A DNA stretch of 48,401 nucleotides from Lachnospiraceae bacterium (lineage in GTDB: Bacteria > Bacillota > Clostridia > Lachnospirales > Lachnospiraceae): contig JAAWNY010000019.1 in the NCBI GenBank assembly GCA_022799175.1, forward strand, positions 1-48,401, read 5' to 3'. This document shows positions 26,029 through 34,725 of the stretch, piece after piece. A program made the position numbers and the translations under genes. Numbering within the stretch: the first letter of the stretch is position 1; every line of letters starts with the position of its first letter. The notes below the pieces were generated by a model. The model saw only the letters and a list, made by a program, of their open reading frames with translations, was not told where the DNA came from and made no database searches.

Positions 26029-29000
26029 ATGAAACGAGGAATAGCAGCGTTTCTGGTGGTCTGCATGGCATTGCAGACGCCAATTTCTTCGCTGACTTCT
26101 TACGGAGGCGAGGGAAACGGATTGCTGCAGGTATTGAAAAAAGGGACGAATAAAGGGGTTTTGCAGGAAATTTATAGCGATAGAGAAGCAACAGCATCGG
26201 ATGAAAAGAAAGAGCTGTTGGCGAGTGCTTCTGGCAGTGGAATGAGGTATGACCGGGAGAACGGAATGCTCCGAATCGCGATTCGAAATTTTCTTGGCAT
26301 AGAAGACAGTAGTTTTAATATTCGTCTGGAGCCAGATAAAAAGACGGCAAAGACCTTGGATATTCCAGGAGATCTGGATGAGAATTTTCATACAGATTGG
26401 GGAAACAGTAGCACAAGAGAAGCTGTTTTTGAAATGTTTGACATTCCAGAGGGAAAGTATACTTTGTTCTTGACCCAGAATGAAGATGGAACAGGAGCTT
26501 TTCTGCCGTTTGTCCAGAAAAAGGTCGAGATTAAGTCAAGAACCGTGACTACGCTGAATCTGGCGAATGATTATCCGGAATATTATGGATATGAAGAAGA
26601 GGAAAATTCGAATTCCCGGAAGATGGGACTATTGGTGCCAGGAAATTTTGCAGATGATGGCGGAGAAGAGGAGAAGCTCAACGAGGAGGATTTGGAAGAG
26701 CTTATGGAAGCCATCTATGAGGATTCCCTGGATCCCCGATATGATTTAAATGGAGATGGCGAAGTCAACCTGATTGATTTGGAATATTTTGCCAGATTTT
26801 ATAAGAACAGGGATGAGCGTCCAAAAGCAAAAATGGTGACGACTCCACTGATAAGAGAAGATGATGTTGAAAAAGCATTATGCGGCAATAATTCCAGTGA
26901 GGATGTCCGCCGGCTGTTTACAGGAGAAAGAAGCCAGGATGGAGAACCGATATTTCAGGCAGCACCTGACAATGGCGGTCTTATTTCCGGAGATAATCCT
27001 GTCGAACTTTCAGCAGAGTTCCGAGATCCTGTTGAAACAAGGGGATTTGCAATTGTGCCGCAGATAGGTTCTTTGAATGTAATGGTCAGTGGCGCGGTGA
27101 TCTTTGAGGATTCTGACGGCAACCGGTATGAGGCGCTGATCAAAGAAGGCAAGCAACAGGGAAGCATAAAGGTTTCCCGGAGTGGTGACAGAAAAAAAGA
27201 GGTTTCTTCCGGGCAGGAGGAAGCGCCGGTAGCGACAGATGCATCAGCCAAAAGCTATACTATTATGAAAAGGGTTGCTTTTGCAGGGAGAGGAATTGCT
27301 ACACCGGCAAATAGCAATGCCAACGCTATGGCAGAATTTTTGAATGATTATGCCAATGAAAAAGGTTTTGTGGCAAAGAGAGAAGCAGAAGCTCCTAAGG
27401 ATGAAGAGGCTCTTCAGGGAAAAACGATATTGATTGATCTGGAAAAGCAGATCGCGGTTAAACGGGTATTGATCCGAATTGAAGAGACGCTGGGAGCCGG
27501 AATGGAAGGTTACGGTGAACTGGCGGAGATTTCCCGGGTGGAGTTTTTAAATAATATGGAAGACCATATTCCGGAGCCGGATCTTTCAATACCAGATAGA
27601 CTGAAAGGCGAGCCAGGAGATGCACAGTTTACCGTGCGCTGGCGACATCAGTCGAATGTTACAGGGTATGTGCTTCATGCGTCCGGGGAGACAATGAAAG
27701 GAGAAAAGACGTTCATATATCCCAGTCAGGAAGAGAATTTCCTGGAAATTTCCAATATAGATGGGGGCGACGTAGATAATGGTAAACCGTATACCGTGAA
27801 AGTTCGTTCCGTTAATGGAGACTGGAGAAGTGAATACAGTGAGCCTATTGTCGTGATTCCAGAAGCGAAGAGTCGTCCGACTCCCCCCCAGCAGATTCAG
27901 ATTACTGGCGGATACCGGAAGCTGAGCGTGTCATGGAGGAAGATGAAAGGCACAGACAGCTATAGCATATATTATCGGGAAAAAGACAGCGAGGACCCGA
28001 CGTTTGCGGAGCTCCATGGACTTGTTGGTACAACGGCAGAGATTACAGGATTAAAGGATGAAGTGACATATGAGCTTTATATGACGGCGACAAACCAGAT
28101 AGGAACCAGCGATCCTTCCGAGATGTATAGCGGAAAGACCCGAATTGTAAAGGCGCCGGAGACACCGAATTTCTACTTGCTGAATGTGCCGAAAGAGGGC
28201 GGTGGCGTATCGGATGTGATTACCAGTGTTGAGATTGGCGCGAATTCTGCGAATCAGCCTTGTGACGAATTTGCTGTGGTAGATGGAATCTATGAGACAG
28301 CATGGGTGAGAACGGACTGGGATGCAGGCTGTTCTTATAGCAATAGTGATGGTAATTCACCGATTATTACCTTTGATCAGCCTTATGAGATGGATACTGT
28401 AGTGATTATTCCGGATTATGAGCAACCTTACGGATATAGCCAGTGTCGGGTGATCTATTGGGATGCCGAGAATGTCAGACATGTGGCAAACGGGCGTCTG
28501 ACTGCGAAAAAAGATAAAGATGATCTGCTTTATTATGAGTTCCAGGCAAGTGAGAAATTTACGGCAAAGAAAGTCCGGGTAGCAGTTCAGACATCACATG
28601 GCGGAGCAAGAAGGATCAGCTATGCAGAACTTAAGTTTTATAAATATTATGATCTGCAGGAGCGGATTTATGGAATGTATACGGATGATCTCCATGTAGA
28701 ATTGAATGAGAATGTAACCCAGAAGATGATTGATGATTTTTATAAGGAGCTGGAGTTTGTAGATGAAACCTGCAATGAAAAAACTCCGCAGTATGAATTC
28801 TTGAAGCAAGAGTTGGAGAATGCAGAAATGATCTTGAAGCTGGGGAGAAGCTCTGGAAAGATTCTGCAGGTGAATACAAAGCTTGCGCACAAAAAAGACG
28901 GACATATTTCTTTTAGTGGCGGATTAAATACTTGGCAGCCATTAGGGGTTGCCGGCCTAGCTGGAGACAAGGTTGCAGTCTATGTGGGAGCTAAGGGGAA

Positions 29001-31647
29001 ACGCCTAGGAGATCCGGTTAGTCTGACGGTGATTGCTGCTCAATATCATGGAGAATCTAATACTGTGTTTACTACGGCAGGAACACTGCGAGTAGGTCCC
29101 AACGAAGTAGTGATTCCCAGGATTAGCAATATGGTCAGTGCAGAACAGGGCGGTCAACTTTATATTCGATATGATGGTAATTATAATCAGGGAGAATATG
29201 CAGTTCGGGTAAATATCCCTGGAGTTGAGGAGGGGCAGTCAAAGGCGGCGATGATTCCGGCTCTGGATCTGGCGGGAGTGTCAGAAGAAGAGCGGGCGGA
29301 GCGGTTGGATGCCTATATTGGTGAGTTACAGGCTTTGGACCCGGAGGAAATGCATAACCAGAATCACGGGGAAGCAGGTTTGGCCTATGATGCCAGGAAT
29401 TGTATTTTTGGTGCTACGGATCTGGCTGGAAAACGGGCAATGTTCTCGCTTCCGGCAGCAGAACTTTTGTCGGGATGTGGCGGTTCCGGGCAGGCGCTGG
29501 GAGATTCTTTGCAGGCGATGGATGAAATGCTGGAATTGTTTTATCAGCATAAAGGACTGAGCGAAGCTTCGGATGCTGGCGAAAGGAATCAAATGCCGGT
29601 AGGCCGTATTAATATCCGGTATCAAAGAATGTTCGAAGGGGCATTTATGTACGCCGGCGGCGCTCATATTGGTATTGAGTATGGATCGGCGTCAGGCATG
29701 GCACGTGGAGTGCCGATAGTAGCAGATGAAAAAGGAAGATATATATCCGGAAATTATTTTGGTTGGGGAATCGGTCATGAGATTGGTCATGAAATTAATG
29801 AAGGTGCTTATGCAGTGGCAGAAGTGACCAATAATTACTTCCCGCAGCTTGAAAAATCACGCGACAGCAACGATACGGTGCGTTGGGATTATGATAAACT
29901 ATATCAGAAAGTAAATTCCGGGGCAAAGGGGCCGTCTTCTAACGGGGCGGTACAGCTAGGGATGTATTGGCAGCTTCATCTTGCTTATGATCGAGATTAC
30001 AATTTTAAGGTTTATGACAATTATCAGGAGCAGTTTGATGGATTATTCTTTGCACGAGTGGATTCTTATGCGAGAACGCCATCTTCGGCGCCGAGTCCTG
30101 GTGGAGTGAATTTGAGTCTGGACGGCGATAAGGATAATAATATTATGCGACTGGGATGTGCAGCAGCAAATAAAAATATTCTGGAGTTCTTCGAACGATG
30201 GGGGATGGAGCCAGACGAAAAGACGCAAAAATATGCTGCGCAGTTTGAGAAGGAGACCCGTGCGATCTGGCTAGCCACGGATGACCAAAGAGTCGAAGTG
30301 ATAGAAAGAGGCGATGAGCCGGAAGGAGAAAGTGAGATTCGTGTAGAGGGAACGTTGTCTTATAGTGAGTCTGTGGGAACTGGAAATCAGGTGGAAATTG
30401 ATCTTATGGCAGATTCGGAGACGGATTTCTTTGGCTATGAAGTATTCCGGATTGAACATCAGGGAACAAAGACGCTTCGCCGGCCGGTGGGATTTGTGAC
30501 ACCAGAGGAATCGGCATTAACAGACAAAGTGGTCACTGTCAACAACCGGGCGTTTACTTATGAGGTAGTAGGTTATGATATCTGGTTGCGTCCGACGAAG
30601 GCATATACGATCGGCGATGCCCGGGTATCTCATAACGGAAATCTGGATTCGTCAAAATGGACGGCAGATACCAATATGGTGGGGATTGATGACGGAGCTG
30701 CGGATAATGATACAGCGCCTTCAGAAGAGAATCCGGACACCATCGAAAAAAATATGATCGGTCGTGTGGTTGACGGAGATAATGCAACGACCTATCGCGG
30801 AAAGACGAAAACAGAAACGCCAGAGATTCTTTTGTATTTAAATGGTGAGGAAGTTTTGACAGGGCTGGAATACCGGCTGTCGGAAAACGGCACCTCGATA
30901 GGAGCCTTTGAGATTTATTTAAGTAAAGACGGTACTACCTGGCAGAAAGCATCTACGGAAGAGACCTCCTTTACGCTCTCTGAAGACAGTAGTGGAGTTA
31001 AGAGACACAAAATTCTTTTCAGCGCTCCAGCAGAAGAGGGTAGCGGCAGAGAGCTGGTTACCTATGATGCTTCGATTGTGAAGCTGACAGCTCCTGGCCA
31101 GGAGGGAAAAGAGCTTGCAGTTTCTGAGATTGTTTTGTTTGGACAGACGGGAGATCGAGTGGATCTGGCGGCGGATGGAATTGGCAGATTGGCAGAGGCG
31201 CTTACGGACGGAACGACAAATGAGGTTTTGATTCCTAAGGATTCTTTGATATTTACAGGAACTTATAAAGGGAATCCTGCTTATAATTCATTGCTTTTGT
31301 GGGATGAATCCGGAAAGATCGTGGGAGGATCCGATGGCAGTGCAACCGTTGCGGAACAGCTGATTTTTGCACCAGATCCGGGAACTGGAGATTTGACAGA
31401 GATTTCTAATGGCCATTGGGTATACTTTATTCGTCCAGAACATTTGACAGCTACATTGCCAAAGACGGTACGAGCAGAATTATACCGGGTGGATCATGCA
31501 ATCAGTCAGAAGGGACAGCGACTGGTGAGTTCTACGATATCCGTAGCCGTTCCGGAGAATTTGCCGGAGATCCGTTTGACAGGATTGAGTAACATGGAAG
31601 TACGGACATTGCAAACAAAAGAAGATGATGAGAGGGGGAATGAGTGA
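26029..31647 (+). CDS. Secreted M60-type (gluzincin) metalloprotease with dockerin-like, FN3 and F5/8-type domains
   Basis: This 1872-residue protein has an N-terminal signal peptide (hydrophobic core AAFLVVCMALQTP) and no evident membrane or LPXTG anchor. Domains in order: a single EF-hand/dockerin-like unit (YDLNGDGEVNLIDLEYF, about 238-254); two fibronectin type III-like domains (about 523-615 and 617-705); an F5/8-type (CBM32-like) domain (about 713-877); a peptidase M60 region with zinc motif HEIGH at 1250-1254 and the third ligand Glu1265 in AVAEVTNN; and another F5/8-like domain near 1550-1710. M60 enzymes are known to cleave mucin-type glycoproteins. AGGAGGATAAGGAGC precedes ATG 26029. 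The next gene's ATG overlaps its stop by one base. Domain borders are approximate. Confidence 0.87.
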   Translation: MKRGIAAFLVVCMALQTPISSLTSYGGEGNGLLQVLKKGTNKGVLQEIYSDREATASDEKKELLASASGSGMRYDRENGMLRIAIRNFLGIEDSSFNIRLEPDKKTAKTLDIPGDLDENFHTDWGNSSTREAVFEMFDIPEGKYTLFLTQNEDGTGAFLPFVQKKVEIKSRTVTTLNLANDYPEYYGYEEEENSNSRKMGLLVPGNFADDGGEEEKLNEEDLEELMEAIYEDSLDPRYDLNGDGEVNLIDLEYFARFYKNRDERPKAKMVTTPLIREDDVEKALCGNNSSEDVRRLFTGERSQDGEPIFQAAPDNGGLISGDNPVELSAEFRDPVETRGFAIVPQIGSLNVMVSGAVIFEDSDGNRYEALIKEGKQQGSIKVSRSGDRKKEVSSGQEEAPVATDASAKSYTIMKRVAFAGRGIATPANSNANAMAEFLNDYANEKGFVAKREAEAPKDEEALQGKTILIDLEKQIAVKRVLIRIEETLGAGMEGYGELAEISRVEFLNNMEDHIPEPDLSIPDRLKGEPGDAQFTVRWRHQSNVTGYVLHASGETMKGEKTFIYPSQEENFLEISNIDGGDVDNGKPYTVKVRSVNGDWRSEYSEPIVVIPEAKSRPTPPQQIQITGGYRKLSVSWRKMKGTDSYSIYYREKDSEDPTFAELHGLVGTTAEITGLKDEVTYELYMTATNQIGTSDPSEMYSGKTRIVKAPETPNFYLLNVPKEGGGVSDVITSVEIGANSANQPCDEFAVVDGIYETAWVRTDWDAGCSYSNSDGNSPIITFDQPYEMDTVVIIPDYEQPYGYSQCRVIYWDAENVRHVANGRLTAKKDKDDLLYYEFQASEKFTAKKVRVAVQTSHGGARRISYAELKFYKYYDLQERIYGMYTDDLHVELNENVTQKMIDDFYKELEFVDETCNEKTPQYEFLKQELENAEMILKLGRSSGKILQVNTKLAHKKDGHISFSGGLNTWQPLGVAGLAGDKVAVYVGAKGKRLGDPVSLTVIAAQYHGESNTVFTTAGTLRVGPNEVVIPRISNMVSAEQGGQLYIRYDGNYNQGEYAVRVNIPGVEEGQSKAAMIPALDLAGVSEEERAERLDAYIGELQALDPEEMHNQNHGEAGLAYDARNCIFGATDLAGKRAMFSLPAAELLSGCGGSGQALGDSLQAMDEMLELFYQHKGLSEASDAGERNQMPVGRINIRYQRMFEGAFMYAGGAHIGIEYGSASGMARGVPIVADEKGRYISGNYFGWGIGHEIGHEINEGAYAVAEVTNNYFPQLEKSRDSNDTVRWDYDKLYQKVNSGAKGPSSNGAVQLGMYWQLHLAYDRDYNFKVYDNYQEQFDGLFFARVDSYARTPSSAPSPGGVNLSLDGDKDNNIMRLGCAAANKNILEFFERWGMEPDEKTQKYAAQFEKETRAIWLATDDQRVEVIERGDEPEGESEIRVEGTLSYSESVGTGNQVEIDLMADSETDFFGYEVFRIEHQGTKTLRRPVGFVTPEESALTDKVVTVNNRAFTYEVVGYDIWLRPTKAYTIGDARVSHNGNLDSSKWTADTNMVGIDDGAADNDTAPSEENPDTIEKNMIGRVVDGDNATTYRGKTKTETPEILLYLNGEEVLTGLEYRLSENGTSIGAFEIYLSKDGTTWQKASTEETSFTLSEDSSGVKRHKILFSAPAEEGSGRELVTYDASIVKLTAPGQEGKELAVSEIVLFGQTGDRVDLAADGIGRLAEALTDGTTNEVLIPKDSLIFTGTYKGNPAYNSLLLWDESGKIVGGSDGSATVAEQLIFAPDPGTGDLTEISNGHWVYFIRPEHLTATLPKTVRAELYRVDHAISQKGQRLVSSTISVAVPENLPEIRLTGLSNMEVRTLQTKEDDERGNE

Positions 31648-32843
31648 TGAAGAAGATTTATAAAAGAGCACTGGTTGGCGCAGCCATGTGCGGTCTGACA
31701 ACGATAGCTGCTTTGATTCCCCTGAACGCCTTCAGTTCTCGTGCGGCAGAGGGGCTGGTAACTTGGCAGGATGCCGGAAAAAAGGGAGAACAAAGAGGAG
31801 TAAAGATAAACGTTCAGCTAGATGAGGACGAGATTTTTGATGAAAGCGCCACCTTCCAGCTTGCGTTGCTTTTGGATCCGGGTCCGGAAGGTGAGATTGA
31901 AGAGTGTGATTTTACATTTAAAAGGAATATCAAAAGAAGCAGTTCGGAAGACATTGTAATTCAGGAGAAGCATTATGATGAGGATAGCCATGAGCTTTTG
32001 CTGGTGATTGCCGGAAGAAGAGACAAAGATGGTAAGGGAGGTGTTCTGAATAAGGAGCAGGCACTGGAACTTGGCACTCTGTATGTGGTCTCGAAACAGG
32101 ATGTGACGGTCTCCTTGATTGAAGAAAAATGTCTGGCAGTGGATGAGAGTGGAATCCAACAGAATTTCAGTCAGTTGGGAAATCAGGAGAATACCAGTTA
32201 TGTTTTGAAGGCCGAAGAGGACATAGAAGAATCCGAACCGCCTGTTGTCACACCACCGTCTGAAGAAGAACCGCCTGTTGTCACACCACCGTCTGAAGAA
32301 GATAATGAAAATGACGGAAACGGAAGTAGAGGTGGAGGCGGAAGCGGTGGACCCACCGGTCCTACTGCGACCCCGGGGCCAGGAAATCCAGTAGAAACGA
32401 AGGGTTCCTGGGAAAAGACGGAAACGGGCGCTTGGCGATTCAAAAAGGAGAATGCCGTTTATGCCCAAAATGAATGGCTACTGAATGGTGGCTTATGGTA
32501 TCGAATTGGCGAAGATGGCCTGTTGGTAACAGGATGGTTCCAATTTGAAGGGAAATGGTATTATCTGAGGCCATCTGGAGAAATGGCAATCGGATGGCAG
32601 AAGGATCAGGACTGGTGGTATCATTTGGGAGTTGCAGGAGCTATGGATATTGGTTGGATTCAGATTGATGGGAAGTGGTATCTGCTGAATGAAATAATGC
32701 CAGTACCACAAAAGAGGATGGATCCGGCTACTGGGCAAATGATAGAAAGTACAGAAGGTCAGATGCCTTATGGCGCATTGTATGTCAATACGACAACACC
32801 GGATGGTTATGTAGTGGATGAGAGTGGGAGGATGGTTCCCTAA
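31647..32843 (+). CDS. Secreted protein with cohesin-like N-domain and choline-binding-type (CW) repeats
   Basis: This 398-residue protein has a signal peptide (cleavage near SSRAAEG), a beta-rich domain of about 130 residues (from GVKINVQL to TVSLIEEKCL), a Pro/Glu/Gly-rich linker and then aromatic-rich cell-wall-binding repeats (GWFQFEGKWYYL, GWQKDQDWWYHL, GWIQIDGKWYLL; about 285-350). Such repeats bind choline on teichoic acids in pneumococci, or other glycans in toxins and glucan-binding proteins. The N-domain has a weak resemblance to cohesins (ALELGTLYVV followed by TVSLIEE); this is speculative. The start overlaps the stop of the M60 protease gene (TGATG), so the two are made together. 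Confidence 0.78.
   Translation: MKKIYKRALVGAAMCGLTTIAALIPLNAFSSRAAEGLVTWQDAGKKGEQRGVKINVQLDEDEIFDESATFQLALLLDPGPEGEIEECDFTFKRNIKRSSSEDIVIQEKHYDEDSHELLLVIAGRRDKDGKGGVLNKEQALELGTLYVVSKQDVTVSLIEEKCLAVDESGIQQNFSQLGNQENTSYVLKAEEDIEESEPPVVTPPSEEEPPVVTPPSEEDNENDGNGSRGGGGSGGPTGPTATPGPGNPVETKGSWEKTETGAWRFKKENAVYAQNEWLLNGGLWYRIGEDGLLVTGWFQFEGKWYYLRPSGEMAIGWQKDQDWWYHLGVAGAMDIGWIQIDGKWYLLNEIMPVPQKRMDPATGQMIESTEGQMPYGALYVNTTTPDGYVVDESGRMVP
32235..32300 (+). repeat. Two perfect 33-base tandem repeats coding for EPPVVTPPSEE
   Basis: Two identical 33-base units (32235-32267 and 32268-32300) encode a Pro-rich 11-residue linker repeat. Identity at every base suggests recent duplication and possible length variation by slippage. 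Confidence 0.9.
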
Positions 32844-32870
32844 AGTTTTGTAGGATATTAACAGATTGAT

Positions 32871-32913
32871 AAAAGGGGGTTCGTATAGCGAGCTCCTTTT
32901 TATTTTAAATGAT
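32871..32913 (+). terminator. Rho-independent terminator of the M60 protease operon
   Basis: AAAAGGGGGTTCG and CGAGCTCCTTTT form a stem of about 12 pairs with a TATAG loop, followed by TATTTT. It lies 28 bases after the stop codon of the CW-repeat protein. Confidence 0.85.
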
Positions 32914-32922
32914 TTTGCAGCT

Positions 32923-33049
32923 AATGTTATTGGGATAAGTAGTGGTAAAAGGTACGCCAAGGAAAAGGGGAGAGAGGCAATGAGAAATGGTCTGCTTCTC
33001 TCCCCTCTTCCTTAGCTGATTTCCTCATTTCATTATCTAAATGACATTA
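32923..33049. repeat. Palindromic MITE-like repeat, copy B (short form)
   Basis: This copy lies in the 353-base gene-free region 32844-33196, after the terminator. The right end reads AATGTCATTTAGATAATG on the minus strand and the left end AATGTTATTGGGATAAG is an imperfect inverted copy. The inner inverted repeat (GCCAAGGAAAAGGGG at 32956 to its complement ending 33016) pairs over about 24 bases with three mismatches. It lacks the 40-base loop of copy A, so it looks like a deletion form. Apart from the terminator, this repeat and the promoter at 33093-33121 I see nothing else in the region. Confidence 0.8.
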
Positions 33050-33092
33050 GTTTTGTAACTTCCTCTTTTTTATTGACGTCGATGAATTCTTC

Positions 33093-33121
33093 TTGTGCAT
33101 TTTTTATGTTTTCGGTATAAT
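33093..33121 (+). promoter_or_regulatory. Candidate sigma-A promoter of the phosphoribosyltransferase/STM401x genes
   Basis: TTGTGC (33093-33098), 17-base spacer, TATAAT (33116-33121). The -10 is a perfect match, the -35 is 3 of 6. It lies 75 bases before ATG 33197. Confidence 0.55.
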
Positions 33122-33196
33122 AAAAGCGGTAAGTGTGTACGTGCTTTCGATAAGATAGATATTGGGAAAGCAGTGACTACAGGAAGGGGGATTACT

Positions 33197-33835
33197 ATGG
33201 AGACAAGGTATAAGAAAATCCACACGGCGGGAACCAATGCAGCATTGAAGGTAACACCAGGGCATTTTGCGACGAATCATTCTCATATCAATTATTATTT
33301 GGATATGACAACCTTGAAGACCAGAGCAAGTGAGGCGCAGGATGTGGCGAAGGGGATGATGGGAACATATCTGTATGGAATGGTGGTTGATACGATTGTT
33401 TGCATGGAGGGAACGGAGGTCATTGGAGCCTTTTTGTCGGAAGAGCTGACTAGAAGTGGGGTTCTTTCCAAGAATATGCATAAGACGATCTATATTGTAC
33501 GACCGGAGTTTAATAATAATAGCCAAATTATTTTTCGGGATAATACGGCGCCGATGATTAAGGATAAACATGTGATCATTTTGATGGCGACGGTGACTAC
33601 CGGATTTTCCGTAATGAAGGCGATAGAAAGTGTCCAATATTATGGTGGAAAGTTACAAGGGGTGTCTGCTATCTTCAGCGCTGTCCACGAGGTTGGCGGT
33701 GTGCCAGTTCACGCAGTATTTGGGAAGAAGGATTTGCCGGATTATGTAGACTATGATTATCGGGAATGTCCGCTATGTAAGCAGGGACAGAAACTGGATG
33801 CACTGGTGAATGCATACGGATACTCAAAATTGTAG
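33197..33835 (+). CDS. Phosphoribosyltransferase-like protein
   Basis: This 212-residue protein resembles orotate-type phosphoribosyltransferases. The stretch KHVIILMATVTTGFSVMKA sits where PRTases carry the PRPP-binding loop (usually two acidic residues followed by TTG); here the acidic pair is replaced by Met-Ala, so activity may be altered. A CPLCKQGQ segment near the C-terminus offers a Cys pair. ATG 33197 is preceded by GGAAGGGGG; an in-frame TTG or ATG further upstream would run through the promoter. It is the first gene of the transcription unit that continues, after 35 bases, into the STM4015-like gene, so it may be part of that system. Confidence 0.68.
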   Translation: METRYKKIHTAGTNAALKVTPGHFATNHSHINYYLDMTTLKTRASEAQDVAKGMMGTYLYGMVVDTIVCMEGTEVIGAFLSEELTRSGVLSKNMHKTIYIVRPEFNNNSQIIFRDNTAPMIKDKHVIILMATVTTGFSVMKAIESVQYYGGKLQGVSAIFSAVHEVGGVPVHAVFGKKDLPDYVDYDYRECPLCKQGQKLDALVNAYGYSKL

Positions 33836-33870
33836 ATTGTGAATAATGGATGAAGAAGGAGGAGCCAGAT

Positions 33871-34725
33871 ATGGTGAGTAAGACATATTCATACGGGTAT
33901 GATGAGTATGAGGAGGGGAAAGGACCATCTACAATGGTGGAGGATATTTTAGCGGATCCAGAGCTTTCTGAGCTGACAGAATTGATTATTGGAAGTTGGG
34001 GCAGTGCATATGAAGATGGCTGTCAGCCGATTATTGATGGAATTATTGAAAATGCTGGGAGGTTTTCTCATATTGAGAAGCTGTTTATCGGTGATATGGA
34101 TTTTGAGGAGTGTGAGGTTTCTTGGATTATCCAGGGAGATTATAGTAAACTGTGGGCGGCATTGCCGAATCTGAAAGAATTGACGATTAAGGGAAGTACC
34201 GATCTGGGTCTGGGGGAAATCATTCACGAGAATCTAGAGGCTCTGACGATCATTTGTGGTGGGCTTCCCGTTGGCAATCTGGAAGAGATTGGGAAAGCCA
34301 GACTGCCAAAGTTAAAAAAGTTGTTGCTTTATATTGGAAGCGATAATTATGGCTTTGACGGAAATGCAGATACGATTCATAAACTTTTGGCAAAGGCAGA
34401 TTTTCCGGAATTAGAGTATCTGGGAATTGTGGACAGCGAGATTCAGGATGAACTGGTGGAGGTGGTACTGAATAGTAAGTTTATGAATCAGATTCATACA
34501 TTGGATCTATCTTGTGGTACCTTATCGGATAAAGGTGGGAAATTGCTTTTGGAAAAGCTTCCCCAGTACAGTAATATCAAGAAGTTGGATGTTCACTATC
34601 ATTTTATGACAGAAGAGATGATGAAGAAGCTGGAAGCGTTGCCGATCTCTGTGGATGCTTCTGACAGAAATAATCCGGGGAGTTATCGTGGCGAAACTTA
34701 TATGTATGCCATGCTGACAGAATGA
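33871..34725 (+). CDS. STM4015 family protein (leucine-rich-repeat-like)
   Basis: This 284-residue protein matches my memory of the STM4015 family, named from a Salmonella locus. It begins with a variable 25-residue region, then LTELIIGSWGSAYED and a series of repeat-like segments of 25 to 30 residues with regular leucines (LPNLKELTIKG, LPKLKKLLLYIG, FPELEYLGIVDSE, IHTLDLSCGTLSDKGG), i.e. an LRR-type solenoid. No catalytic motif is evident, so it is likely a scaffold, substrate or binding partner. ATG 33871 has GGAGGAG 6 bases upstream; the in-frame ATG 33850 would place that site inside the gene. Its stop overlaps the next start (ATGA). Confidence 0.82.
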   Translation: MVSKTYSYGYDEYEEGKGPSTMVEDILADPELSELTELIIGSWGSAYEDGCQPIIDGIIENAGRFSHIEKLFIGDMDFEECEVSWIIQGDYSKLWAALPNLKELTIKGSTDLGLGEIIHENLEALTIICGGLPVGNLEEIGKARLPKLKKLLLYIGSDNYGFDGNADTIHKLLAKADFPELEYLGIVDSEIQDELVEVVLNSKFMNQIHTLDLSCGTLSDKGGKLLLEKLPQYSNIKKLDVHYHFMTEEMMKKLEALPISVDASDRNNPGSYRGETYMYAMLTE

